Positions 5,422-12,602 of a stretch of 20,064 nt of DNA are shown in pieces (position 1 is the stretch's first letter; each line of letters begins with the position of its first letter). The translations under genes were made by a program, and so were the position numbers. The DNA is from CAYTPE01 sp964439885 (GTDB taxonomy: Bacteria > Patescibacteriota > Patescibacteriia > Magasanikbacterales > GWA2-37-8), in assembly GCA_964439885.1 (NCBI GenBank), contig CAYTPE010000015.1:1-20064 (forward strand), written 5' to 3'. Below the pieces are notes generated by a model. The model had not been told where the DNA came from, did not search any database, and saw only the letters and a list, made by a program, of their open reading frames with translations.

Positions 5422-6648
5422 TTATTTACCGACATCCACTATCGCTACTTCCGGCTTTACGCCCATACGAAAAGGACCAAGTGATTCACCCACGCCTGTT
5501 GTCACGAAGACCGGTGAATCATTGTATTCATGAACGTCTTTATAAAAGATTTTCGGTAGTTTTAAATATGCGTCACCGATCGGCCCAATAAACGGAATTT
5601 TGAGCTGTCCGCCGTGGGTGTGCCCTGCGACAGTCAAAGTCGGCTTTGGCAAGTGCACTGGCCAGCTTAAAATAGCGTCGGGGTTATGGGCCAAAAGGAT
5701 GATCGGCTGGTTTGTGTTCCATTCTTTAAGCGCAGCATAGTTTGGCTTTCCACCCCACTCATCATCTACTCCAAAAATAGTAATAGTTTGATTTTTAACA
5801 GTACATTTTTCAAAGGCATTCTCTAAAAGGTGTATTCCCAAAAGTTTACAGCGTGCTCGCACTTCGTCTGATTTATCCTGCGTTCGCACAGCTACACCCC
5901 CAGAAAGAAGACCAATACCGTAATCGTGGTTCCCGAGCACCGCGTACACAGGATATTCTTTTGTAAGCTCTCCTAGTGGTTCAAGATACACGCTTTCGTC
6001 TTCCGGATTCAGCTCATTGCTCACCAAATCTCCCGCGATAAGAACAAGATCTGGTTTTTGCTTTTGGATACGCTCGACTACTTTTTCTATCCATTCAGAG
6101 CGTTTATGGTCGCCTACCTGTAAATCCGCTATCACAGCAATGCGAATCTTTTCTGGTAACGCTGGTGTTTTAATAGTATAATAATTTGTTTTGAGAAGCC
6201 ACGGACCCACGAACCGAGCGTAACCAATACCATAAATACACAGACTGAAGAGCGTAACAATAAACCACCCTAAGTATTTGTGTACGGCAAAGAAAAAACC
6301 TGGATCACGGAAATCGCGTACAATAACAAAAACTCCCAGAAGAAGAATGGCTGCGGTCAAGAAGATAAGTAGGTCAAAATAGCTTACCGCGAGTAGTTTA
6401 CCAATTAATCGTTGCTTTGGTAGTGGGCCGAGATACTTGTAGCGCTCAGTCGAAACGCCATCGAGCACAACACGTTCAAGAAAATCTTTTTTTGGCCGAA
6501 CCCACATAGTTCGGTCGCCAAATTCACTGTGGTATAAAGCACGATAAATAACCACGTCTTCAAGTGTTTCGTGGTCTTTGCCTTCGTCTACTACCTGGTA
6601 CAAATTGCCTTTGTAGTGGCGATAGGTACCACGTGGGATGTTAGTCAT
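5422..6648 (-). CDS. DUF1653 / two-TM / calcineurin-like metallophosphoesterase fusion
   Basis: A 408-residue protein with three parts. Residues 4-73 match DUF1653 (GTYRHYKGNLYQVV, ETLEDVVIYRALY, MWVRPKKDFLE). Two membrane segments lie at about 86-110 and 126-147. Residues 167-408 are a metallophosphoesterase like the YkuE/YaeI group, with D175 in ADLQVG, AGDL (D207), GNHD (239-242), AHNPD and AGHTHGG. The first metal motif, usually DxH, reads D175-L-Q177. The substrate is unknown; relatives hydrolyse phosphoesters or pyrophosphates of lipids and nucleotides. I chose ATG 6648, not the further upstream start, because the extra 27 residues are translated tRNA-Leu. Only 3 nt separate the tRNA 3' end from this ATG, so gene and tRNA must share a transcript. 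Confidence 0.88.
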   Translation of the reverse strand: MTNIPRGTYRHYKGNLYQVVDEGKDHETLEDVVIYRALYHSEFGDRTMWVRPKKDFLERVVLDGVSTERYKYLGPLPKQRLIGKLLAVSYFDLLIFLTAAILLLGVFVIVRDFRDPGFFFAVHKYLGWFIVTLFSLCIYGIGYARFVGPWLLKTNYYTIKTPALPEKIRIAVIADLQVGDHKRSEWIEKVVERIQKQKPDLVLIAGDLVSNELNPEDESVYLEPLGELTKEYPVYAVLGNHDYGIGLLSGGVAVRTQDKSDEVRARCKLLGIHLLENAFEKCTVKNQTITIFGVDDEWGGKPNYAALKEWNTNQPIILLAHNPDAILSWPVHLPKPTLTVAGHTHGGQLKIPFIGPIGDAYLKLPKIFYKDVHEYNDSPVFVTTGVGESLGPFRMGVKPEVAIVDVGK

Positions 6649-6651
6649 ATG

Positions 6652-6735
6652 TGCCCAGAGAGAGAATCGAACTCTCATGACCGTGAGGTCGCGGGATTTT
6701 GAGTCCCGTGCGTCTACCAGTTCCGCCATCTGGGC
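6652..6735 (-). tRNA. tRNA-Leu(CAA)
   Basis: Class II tRNA of 84 nt on the minus strand. Acceptor GCCCAGA/TCTGGGC, anticodon stem CGGGA/TCCCG with loop CTCAAAA (anticodon CAA, reads UUG), a long variable arm, T arm ending in TTCGATT, discriminator A at 6652. CCA is not encoded (CAT follows and runs into the ATG of the next gene). Confidence 0.96.
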
Positions 6736-6762
6736 TTAATTGTACGCCAAAAACGTAGGGCT

Positions 6763-6791
6763 ATTCTACAAAAACATTGGCCGGTTGTCAA
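6763..6791 (-). promoter_or_regulatory. Promoter of tRNA-Leu and the metallophosphoesterase
   Basis: Minus-strand TTGACA (6791-6786), 17-bp spacer, TAGAAT (6768-6763). The start is expected near 6756, about 21 nt before the tRNA. It overlaps the divergent parA promoter. Confidence 0.75.
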
Positions 6792-6805
6792 TGATGTGAT
6801 ATACT
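6777..6805 (+). promoter_or_regulatory. Promoter of parAB
   Basis: TTGGCC (6777-6782), 17-bp spacer, TATACT (6800-6805) with a TG two bases before the -10 (extended -10). The leader of about 82 nt holds an inverted repeat. Its -35 and spacer overlap the tRNA-Leu promoter on the other strand. Confidence 0.6.
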
Positions 6806-6888
6806 AAATCCAGATACACAGATGAATCCAGATTTACAGATACGAATCGGCATCCGTTGATCTGGATGGTATCTGTATATCTGGATTT
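6806..6888. repeat. Inverted repeat in the parA leader
   Basis: The left arm begins with AAATCCAGATACACAGAT and the right arm is its reverse complement with one mismatch (AAATCCAGATATACAGAT, about 6871-6888). Inside, CAGAT words recur at offsets of 8 and 10 (sum 18) instead of 7. The whole block lies between the parA promoter and the start codon and could form a long hairpin in the mRNA. Confidence 0.8.
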
Positions 6889-6893
6889 TATTT

Positions 6894-7664
6894 ATGCCCG
6901 TCATCATCTCTGTCGTAAACCAAAAAGGTGGAGTGGGGAAGACCACCACTGCCGTAAACCTCGCTGCGGCACTCGCGGAAGCGGGTAAGTTTGTGCTTCT
7001 CGTTGATCTCGACCCGCAGGGCAATGCTACGTCGGGGCTCGGTATCAAATATCAAGAACTTGATAAGGGTTTGTACCACGCTCTCATGGCGCAGCATCGG
7101 CTGCACGATGTGGTGGTGAATACACCACACGCCGGTTTGCGAGTAGTGCCTGCCACGCAAGATTTGGCTGGCGCGAATGTTGAGCTCGTGAATGTGGAAG
7201 GACGAGAAATGAAGCTGGCCGATATTTTGGCAGAAGTAAAACATGCGTACGATTATATTATTATAGATTCACCACCCTCGCTTGGGCTCCTGACCCTCAA
7301 CGGCCTCGTCGCGGCGGATAAGATTCTTATCCCGGTGCAGGCAGAATATTACGCGCTCGAGGGGCTTGGGCAATTGCTTAAGACGATTGAGCTCGTTCGG
7401 GATCACATCAAACCGAATTTAGAGGTGCTCGGGGCGGTGGTGACCATGTTTGACAGTCGCAATAAACTTTCCGAAGAAGTCATGCACGAACTGTACAAAT
7501 ATTTCCCCAACAATATATTCCGGTCGGTCATTCCGCGTACCGTTCGCCTTGCCGAAGCGCCGAGTTTTGGCAAAAGTATTTTTCATTACGAACCAAGTGG
7601 CAAAGCAGCAAAAGCGTACGAACGGCTTGGGAGGGAAATATTGGATTATTTTGAAAGGAATTAG
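6894..7664 (+). CDS. parA: Chromosome partitioning ATPase ParA (Soj)
   Basis: Dimerising ATPase that binds the nucleoid and, with ParB, segregates the chromosome origin. The 256 residues match the family. The deviant Walker A box KGGVGKTTT begins at K11 (signature Lys) with K16 as the P-loop Lys; Walker A' is DLDPQGN (38-44) and Walker B is IIIDSPPSLG. There is no N-terminal DNA-binding extension, so it is the chromosomal Soj type rather than the P1 plasmid type. ATG 6894 starts directly at the first beta strand; no Shine-Dalgarno is visible. The stop codon lies inside the left arm of a period-7 repeat hairpin, and parB follows 59 nt later. Confidence 0.97.
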   Translation: MPVIISVVNQKGGVGKTTTAVNLAAALAEAGKFVLLVDLDPQGNATSGLGIKYQELDKGLYHALMAQHRLHDVVVNTPHAGLRVVPATQDLAGANVELVNVEGREMKLADILAEVKHAYDYIIIDSPPSLGLLTLNGLVAADKILIPVQAEYYALEGLGQLLKTIELVRDHIKPNLEVLGAVVTMFDSRNKLSEEVMHELYKYFPNNIFRSVIPRTVRLAEAPSFGKSIFHYEPSGKAAKAYERLGREILDYFERN

Positions 7665-7714
7665 CTTGTAGCTGGTAGCTTGTGGTATTTTCTACAAGCT
7701 ACAAGCTAATTCCT
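7656..7714. repeat. Inverted pair of period-7 arrays between parA and parB
   Basis: Left units TAGCTTG, TAGCTGG, TAGCTTG (7662-7682). Right units CTACAAG, CTACAAG, CTAATTC (7692-7712). The outer 18 bp are a perfect inverted repeat (7656-7673 with 7697-7714). The left arm contains the parA stop codon. The right arm opens a false upstream frame for parB from GTG 7682. The same heptamer recurs inside pth at 15001-15028. Confidence 0.92.
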
Positions 7715-7723
7715 ACTTTTTCT

Positions 7724-8578
7724 ATGTCATTAGGCAAAGGCCTCGGTGCCCTTATCACACCAACCGTAAATGGTCGCCACAAAACGACCTTGCAAACCGG
7801 CGGCGCGCAAACCGAACGAATTTGGACAGTGCCCCACAGCGACATACAACCGAACCCAGCCCAGCCGCGCCGGCAATTTAAGGACGAAGAATTGGCCGAG
7901 CTCGCGCAGTCAATTAAAGAGCACGGTATTTTGCAACCGATTTTAGTATCCGAACGAACCGATGGGGGGTATGAGATTATCGCCGGAGAACGTCGGTGGC
8001 GCGCGGCGGGACTCGCTGGACTCACCGTGATGCCAGTGATCGTGAAAGAAATTGCCGAAGAAAAGAAATTGGAAATCGCACTTATCGAAAACATTCAACG
8101 CGAAGACCTCAATCCAATCGAAGAAGCCTTCGCCTACAAACGGTTGGCTGAAGAATTTGGCCTTACCCAGCAGCAGATAGCCGACAAAGTCGGCAAAAGC
8201 CGTTCGGCAATTGCCAATATGGTGCGACTGCTTGAACTGCCGGAAGAGATTCGTGAAGCGCTGGTTGCCGGTAAGATTAACACCGGACAAGCTCGAGCCC
8301 TGCTTAGTATTGAAAAGAAGGAACAACAGCTCGACCTGCTCGCCTCGATGCTTGGACAGAAGATAACTGTTCGTGAACTAGAGCACACCGCGCAAACTAT
8401 CAAAAAACCGGTGTCCATGGCAGCGCCGAACGCGAATCTCAAATACTTTGAACAACGTCTACGTGAAGCGCTCGGAGCGAAAGTCCGCGTATCGGGTCGC
8501 CCTGATAGAGGCACTATCATCGTTGAGTATTTTTCCCATGATGAACTGGAAGAATTAATAAAAAAACTGGCTCCCTAA
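7724..8578 (+). CDS. parB: Chromosome partitioning protein ParB (Spo0J)
   Basis: CTP-dependent DNA clamp that loads at parS sites and stimulates ParA. The 284 residues show the N-terminal GKGLGALI peptide that contacts ParA, the ParB/Srx CTPase domain with QPRRQF (47-52), LAQSIKEHGILQPILV and the GERRWRA motif (88-94), a helix-turn-helix (LTQQQIADKVGKSRSAIANM, about 140-160), and a C-terminal dimerisation region. I chose ATG 7724 because homologues begin with MSxGKGLGALI; the 14 residues further upstream are repeat-derived. No Shine-Dalgarno is present. No canonical parS 16-mer was found in the window. The stop codon is in the loop of a terminator hairpin. Confidence 0.96.
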   Translation: MSLGKGLGALITPTVNGRHKTTLQTGGAQTERIWTVPHSDIQPNPAQPRRQFKDEELAELAQSIKEHGILQPILVSERTDGGYEIIAGERRWRAAGLAGLTVMPVIVKEIAEEKKLEIALIENIQREDLNPIEEAFAYKRLAEEFGLTQQQIADKVGKSRSAIANMVRLLELPEEIREALVAGKINTGQARALLSIEKKEQQLDLLASMLGQKITVRELEHTAQTIKKPVSMAAPNANLKYFEQRLREALGAKVRVSGRPDRGTIIVEYFSHDELEELIKKLAP

Positions 8579-8591
8579 GAGCCGGTTTTTT
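8563..8591. terminator. Bidirectional terminator overlapping the parB stop
   Basis: AAAACTGGCTC (8563-8573) pairs with GAGCCGGTTTT (8579-8589) with one T-G pair and a 5-nt loop holding the TAA stop. A and T runs flank it, so it can serve parB on + and rel on -. Confidence 0.88.
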
Positions 8592-8601
8592 AAGCGCCAG
8601 A

Positions 8602-10107
8602 TTATTGTGCGCTTTTTTTGTGAGGCAAGAACTTTTTAATCCATTCATTAATGCCGTTGGTTTTCATGCTGTTTTTTATGTGGCTACGAGCGAGGTGGGT
8701 TTTGACCGTTTTGAGCCAATCAGGGCTGGGGCCTTTGCGGTTTTTATCAACAATAATTTCCACAACGTCACCGCTATTGAGTGGTGTGTCGAGGCTGACG
8801 TACTGATCATTCACTCGCGCTGCAGTGCAGGTGTTACCGATATCGGAGTGTATGCTGTAGGCAAAATCAACCGGAGTGGCTTCTTCCGGCAAATCAATCA
8901 CGTCTCCTCGCGGGGTGAAGGTGAAGATACGGTTATGGAAGAAGTCAACCTTCATTTGTTCAAGATCAGTCAAATTCATAAGAATATCTTTTTGAATTTG
9001 CGCGAGTTCTTTTGCCCACACCACGTCACGCGCGGGTAGCTTCATACCACGTTCGTCGTAATGCCAATGCGCCGCCACACCGTATTCGGCTTCGCTGTGC
9101 ATCTCTTGCGTGCGAATTTGGAATTCAATAATTTTTCCTTCCGGGCCAAACACTGTGGTGTGCAGGGATTTATAGCCATTGGGTTTGGGCTGCGCGATGT
9201 AATCTTTAATGCGGCCCTTGAGCGGTCGCCATGTTTTGTGAATAATGCCGAGTGCCGCGTAGCAATCGGCGATGTCATCAACAATAATTCGAAAGGCAAT
9301 AATGTCGTAAATTTTATCGGTTTGCCAATCCTTTTTGACAAGTTTTTGATAAAAACTATAGAGTTGTTTTTTGCGACCGTGGGCGTCTTTATATCGAATG
9401 TTGGCGTCCCGTAATTCTCTGCGTACCAGATCGAGCACACGCTGAATATATGCTTCGCCATCCACAAACAAACGATCACGAATGTCTCTAGCGCGCGCGA
9501 ATTCTTTGGGATACACATACGGGAATGATAGGTCTTCGAGCAAGCCTTTGAATTCACCCATGCCGAGACGATGGGCAATAGGAGCGAAAATTTCTAAGCT
9601 TTCGAGGGCAATGCGATAGCGTTTTTTTTCTTCAAGCACTTCGAGTGTCATGAGATTGTGGATGCGGTCGGCGAATTTGATGATCATGACGCGCACGTCT
9701 TCGGCCATGGCAACGAACATCTTGCGTAAATTCTCGATGTATCGCTCGGCACCGCGGTATTTGAGTTTGCCAAGCTTCGTAATACCACGAATCATGCCGG
9801 CAATGTCTGGGCCAAAATCTTTTTCGATTTCTTCCAAGGTGACATCCGTATCCTCAGGCACATCGTGGAGGAGCGCGGCCACAACGATCGCCGCGTCAAT
9901 GCGCATGCTCGCGAGAATGTAGGCCGCCGAGAGGGGGTGTACGATGTAGGGAATGCCTGACTTTCTGAGCTGACCATGGTGCGCTCGATCGGCTACTTCG
10001 TAGGCAAGCCACAGCAAATCAAGCTCGCTTGGGCGGGCATAACGCTTCACCAGTCCGACAACATCGTTAATGCTAATTTCTGGGGGGATATTGATTCGGT
10101 AAGCCAT
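8602..10107 (-). CDS. RelA/SpoT-family (p)ppGpp synthetase/hydrolase, short form
   Basis: Makes and degrades the alarmone (p)ppGpp in stress signalling. Domains in 501 residues: HD hydrolase (about 30-180) with H43, HPL, the catalytic HDVPED (81-86) and DRIHN (147-151); synthetase (about 235-350) with G-loop GRKKQLYSFYQK, YDIIAFRIIV, GYKSLHTTV and EFQIRT; TGS domain 392-453. The charged motif before the synthetase core is basic (KKD, 258-260), as in bifunctional Rel/SpoT rather than the acidic EFDD of RelA. The protein ends soon after TGS and lacks the helical, zinc-finger and ACT regions of the usual 700-residue enzymes, so ribosome-dependent control may differ. ATG 10107 is 8 nt from a TATAAT box and is therefore probably leaderless. 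topA lies upstream on the same strand. Confidence 0.94.
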   Translation of the reverse strand: MAYRINIPPEISINDVVGLVKRYARPSELDLLWLAYEVADRAHHGQLRKSGIPYIVHPLSAAYILASMRIDAAIVVAALLHDVPEDTDVTLEEIEKDFGPDIAGMIRGITKLGKLKYRGAERYIENLRKMFVAMAEDVRVMIIKFADRIHNLMTLEVLEEKKRYRIALESLEIFAPIAHRLGMGEFKGLLEDLSFPYVYPKEFARARDIRDRLFVDGEAYIQRVLDLVRRELRDANIRYKDAHGRKKQLYSFYQKLVKKDWQTDKIYDIIAFRIIVDDIADCYAALGIIHKTWRPLKGRIKDYIAQPKPNGYKSLHTTVFGPEGKIIEFQIRTQEMHSEAEYGVAAHWHYDERGMKLPARDVVWAKELAQIQKDILMNLTDLEQMKVDFFHNRIFTFTPRGDVIDLPEEATPVDFAYSIHSDIGNTCTAARVNDQYVSLDTPLNSGDVVEIIVDKNRKGPSPDWLKTVKTHLARSHIKNSMKTNGINEWIKKFLPHKKSAQ

Positions 10108-10115
10108 ATTAATTC

Positions 10116-10144
10116 ATTATAGCCATCTCGCTTAATATTGACAA
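10116..10144 (-). promoter_or_regulatory. Promoter of rel/spoT
   Basis: Minus-strand TTGTCA (10144-10139), 17-bp spacer, perfect TATAAT (10121-10116). The gap to the ATG at 10107 is 8 nt, so the expected leader is about 2 nt. Confidence 0.8.
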
Positions 10145-10152
10145 GTAATAAA

Positions 10153-10176
10153 TAACCCTTCTCTTGAGAAGGGTTA
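10153..10176 (-). terminator. Hairpin terminator after topA
   Basis: TAACCCTTCT (10153-10162) pairs with AGAAGGGTTA (10167-10176), loop of 4 nt. On the minus strand it is followed by ATTTATTA, a weak U tract. It lies between the topA stop and the rel promoter. Confidence 0.65.
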
Positions 10177-10198
10177 GGAAGATGTGTGAGGAGCGGGT

Positions 10199-12457
10199 CT
10201 AGGCCTCATCCGAGGTGGGAGCAGCTTTTTTGATATAACCGCACCCTTTGTTGCTGCACTTTATCGCGCCTTTAGCGGCAAATACGAGCGGGTCATTGCT
10301 TTCGGGGCAGAGTTCTCCAGTGGGTTTGTCCCAAAGTGCGAAGTCGCAATTGGGGTAACGATTGCAACCGTAAAACAGCTTGCCGCGTTTGCTGCGTTTT
10401 TCTACCACATCACCCTCTGAGCATTTAGGACATTTCAAGTTAACTTTGATTTCAATGCCTTTGATATTTTTACACTTGGGATAGTCCGAACATCCGAGAA
10501 ATGGCCCATACCGACCCATACGTCGCACCATCGGGTTGCCACATTTTTCACATTTTTCATCGGTTAATTCCGGTTGAGCTCTTTCCGCTTCAGCTTCTTT
10601 CGTTCCAGGGAGCGGTTTGGTGTTTTTGCACTCTGGGTAGCCAGAACAGGCCAGGAATTTACCAAAGCGACCCATCTTAATTACCATTGGTTTGCCGCAT
10701 TTATCGCACACTTCATCAGTCTTTTCTTCGGTAATGGCTTTTTTGCTTAGTTCAGCGTCTTTCTTGTCCAAATTTTCTTTGAACGGATGATAAAAGGTGG
10801 CAATAATCGGCTGCCAATCTTTTTCGCCGCGGGCGATTTCATCGAGATTTTCTTCGAGTTGAGCGGTAAATTGATAATCCACAATCTGAGGGAAATGCTC
10901 AACCAATAGATCGTTGACCAAGAAAGCGATTTCTTTTGGTTGCAGTTTTTTCTTATCATCTCGTTCTACATAACCACGGTCTTCAATAGTGGCAATGGTT
11001 GGAGCGTAAGTAGATGGGCGCCCGATACCAAACTCTTCGAGAGCCTTCACGAGCGTCGCATCGCTATAGCGAGCCGGCGGTTCGGTAAAGTGCTGTTCAG
11101 GAGTGAGCGTGATGCAGTCTGCCTTTTCGCCAACGGTCACTTTTGGCAAGAGAGTGTCTTTGCTTTTTTCCGGATATAATTTAAGAAAGCCATCAAACAC
11201 CACGGTCTGGCCGGTGGCATGGAAGATATAGTCGTTGTGCGAAGCAACATCAATGGAGGCGGCGTTGAGCTCGGCATCGGCCATTTGTGTGGCGACAGCG
11301 CGGCGCCAGATGAGATCGTACAGACGCCATTGATTTTTGTCGAGGTACGGCTTCATGAGTTCGGGTGTACGGCTGGCTTCGGTTGGGCGGATGGCTTCGT
11401 GCGCTTCTTGCGCGTTTTTATTTTTATTTTTAAATACGCGGGGAGAAGTGAGCTGATACGCCTTGCCGTACGCTTCGCCAATAAGCGCGAAGGCGTCGGT
11501 GGTAAATTTTTCGGATAGGTTAACCGCATCAGTACGCATGTAGGTGATAAGACCAACCGAACCTTCGGTGCCCACGTCTACACCTTCATACAGCTGTTGA
11601 GCTAAACGCATGGTTTGTTTGGCCGAAAAACCAAGCTGCTGGTTAGCTTCTTGCTGCAGACTTGAAGTGGTAAACGGTGCGGATGGGGAGCGCTTGGTTT
11701 TCTTTTCGTCCACGGAGCGGATAGCGTAGGTGGCGTTCGCAAGCGCTTGTGTAATCTCGTCAACACGCTCTTTATTTTTCAAATCCATCTTGTCGAGCTT
11801 TTCACCCTTGATGCTCGTTAGTTTGGCTTCAAATTCCGCTGATGGAGTGCCAGTCTCTACGCTTGTGGTAAAGTGCCCTTCAACAGTCCAGTATTCTTCT
11901 GGTTTAAATTTTTCTATTTCACGTTCGCGTTCCACCACCAAACGTACCGCTACCGACTGCACACGTCCGGCCGACAAGCCTTTGGCAACCTTTCGCCATA
12001 AGAATGGGGAAAGATTATAGCCTACCAAACGGTCGAGTACACGGCGCGCTTGCTGGGCATCCACGAGATGAAGGTCGAGTGAACGAGGGTGCTCTACTGC
12101 CGCACTGATAGCCGATTTGGTAATTTCGTGAAAAGTAATACGTTTTGCCGCAGCCGGGTCAATGTCGAGTAGATACGCTAAATGATAGGAAATGGCCTCT
12201 CCTTCACGGTCCTCATCAGTCGCGAAATAGATTTCATCTACCTTTTTAGCAGCGTCTTTGAGTTCTTTAACTACTTTAGTTTTGTCGCGGCTGACAATAT
12301 AATGTGGTACAAATTCATGCTCCACATCAACTCCGAGTTTGCTTTTAGGCAAATCGCGCACATGGCCAAAAGAGGACTTAACGATAAAGCCCTTACCTAA
12401 AAATTTGGTGATGGTTTTGGCCTTGGTAGGCGATTCAACAATGAGAAGTGCTTTCAT
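10199..12457 (-). CDS. topA: DNA topoisomerase I (type IA)
   Basis: Relaxes negative supercoils through a 5'-phosphotyrosine intermediate. In 752 residues: TOPRIM domain (about 1-110) with E8 in IVESPTKAKT and the metal motif DEDREGE (81-87); core with SAGRVQSVA; active-site Tyr306 in GLITYMRTD. The C-terminus (about 575-752) carries three clear four-Cys zinc ribbons (for example CDKCGKPM with CSGYPEC) and a fourth, degenerate one in which the first Cys pair is reduced to a single Cys (LCPES) while CSNKGC remains. The ATG at 12457 is 11 nt after a TTGACA-N17-TAAAAT promoter, so the leader is about 5 nt. It diverges from the exported-protein gene at 12603. Confidence 0.97.
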   Translation of the reverse strand: MKALLIVESPTKAKTITKFLGKGFIVKSSFGHVRDLPKSKLGVDVEHEFVPHYIVSRDKTKVVKELKDAAKKVDEIYFATDEDREGEAISYHLAYLLDIDPAAAKRITFHEITKSAISAAVEHPRSLDLHLVDAQQARRVLDRLVGYNLSPFLWRKVAKGLSAGRVQSVAVRLVVEREREIEKFKPEEYWTVEGHFTTSVETGTPSAEFEAKLTSIKGEKLDKMDLKNKERVDEITQALANATYAIRSVDEKKTKRSPSAPFTTSSLQQEANQQLGFSAKQTMRLAQQLYEGVDVGTEGSVGLITYMRTDAVNLSEKFTTDAFALIGEAYGKAYQLTSPRVFKNKNKNAQEAHEAIRPTEASRTPELMKPYLDKNQWRLYDLIWRRAVATQMADAELNAASIDVASHNDYIFHATGQTVVFDGFLKLYPEKSKDTLLPKVTVGEKADCITLTPEQHFTEPPARYSDATLVKALEEFGIGRPSTYAPTIATIEDRGYVERDDKKKLQPKEIAFLVNDLLVEHFPQIVDYQFTAQLEENLDEIARGEKDWQPIIATFYHPFKENLDKKDAELSKKAITEEKTDEVCDKCGKPMVIKMGRFGKFLACSGYPECKNTKPLPGTKEAEAERAQPELTDEKCEKCGNPMVRRMGRYGPFLGCSDYPKCKNIKGIEIKVNLKCPKCSEGDVVEKRSKRGKLFYGCNRYPNCDFALWDKPTGELCPESNDPLVFAAKGAIKCSNKGCGYIKKAAPTSDEA

Positions 12458-12468
12458 AGATACAGTCC

Positions 12469-12497
12469 ATTTTAACGTGAAATATCAAAAATGTCAA
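12469..12497 (-). promoter_or_regulatory. Promoter of topA
   Basis: Minus-strand perfect TTGACA (12497-12492), 17-bp spacer, TAAAAT (12474-12469). The gap to the ATG is 11 nt. Confidence 0.8.
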
Positions 12498-12545
12498 TCT
12501 TCTAACGGTTTCTGCGGTCGAGAATCATATACCGGTAGCTGTACA

Positions 12546-12574
12546 TTGACGGATTGCGCGTGGCGTGGTACGAA
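12546..12574 (+). promoter_or_regulatory. Possible promoter of the exported-protein gene
   Basis: TTGACG (12546-12551), 17-bp spacer, TACGAA (12569-12574) preceded by TGG (extended -10 type). The -10 is weak; TAGTAT at 12575 is an alternative. Confidence 0.4.
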
Positions 12575-12602
12575 TAGTATATATCCAACTTACTACTTTT
12601 TT

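Noticed and set aside
6649..6729. N-terminal extension of the metallophosphoesterase frame
   Set aside because: The extra 27 residues are translated tRNA-Leu sequence; ATG 6648 begins directly before the DUF1653 domain.
7682..7723. N-terminal extension of parB from GTG 7682
   Set aside because: Encoded by the repeat right arm; homologues start with the GKGLGALI peptide.
8605..9039. Open frames opposite rel, topA and der
   Set aside because: Shadow frames of well-recognised genes with no motifs, promoters or plausible composition of their own.
12470..12485. parS-like sequence near the topA promoter
   Set aside because: Best alignment to TGTTTCACGTGAAACA is about 12 of 16 with loss of symmetry in one half; it overlaps the topA -10 and is far from parAB. 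Too weak to call.
12339..12602. Long N-terminal extension of the exported protein
   Set aside because: It runs antisense through the 5' end of topA and across its promoter; ATG 12603 starts the membrane anchor.
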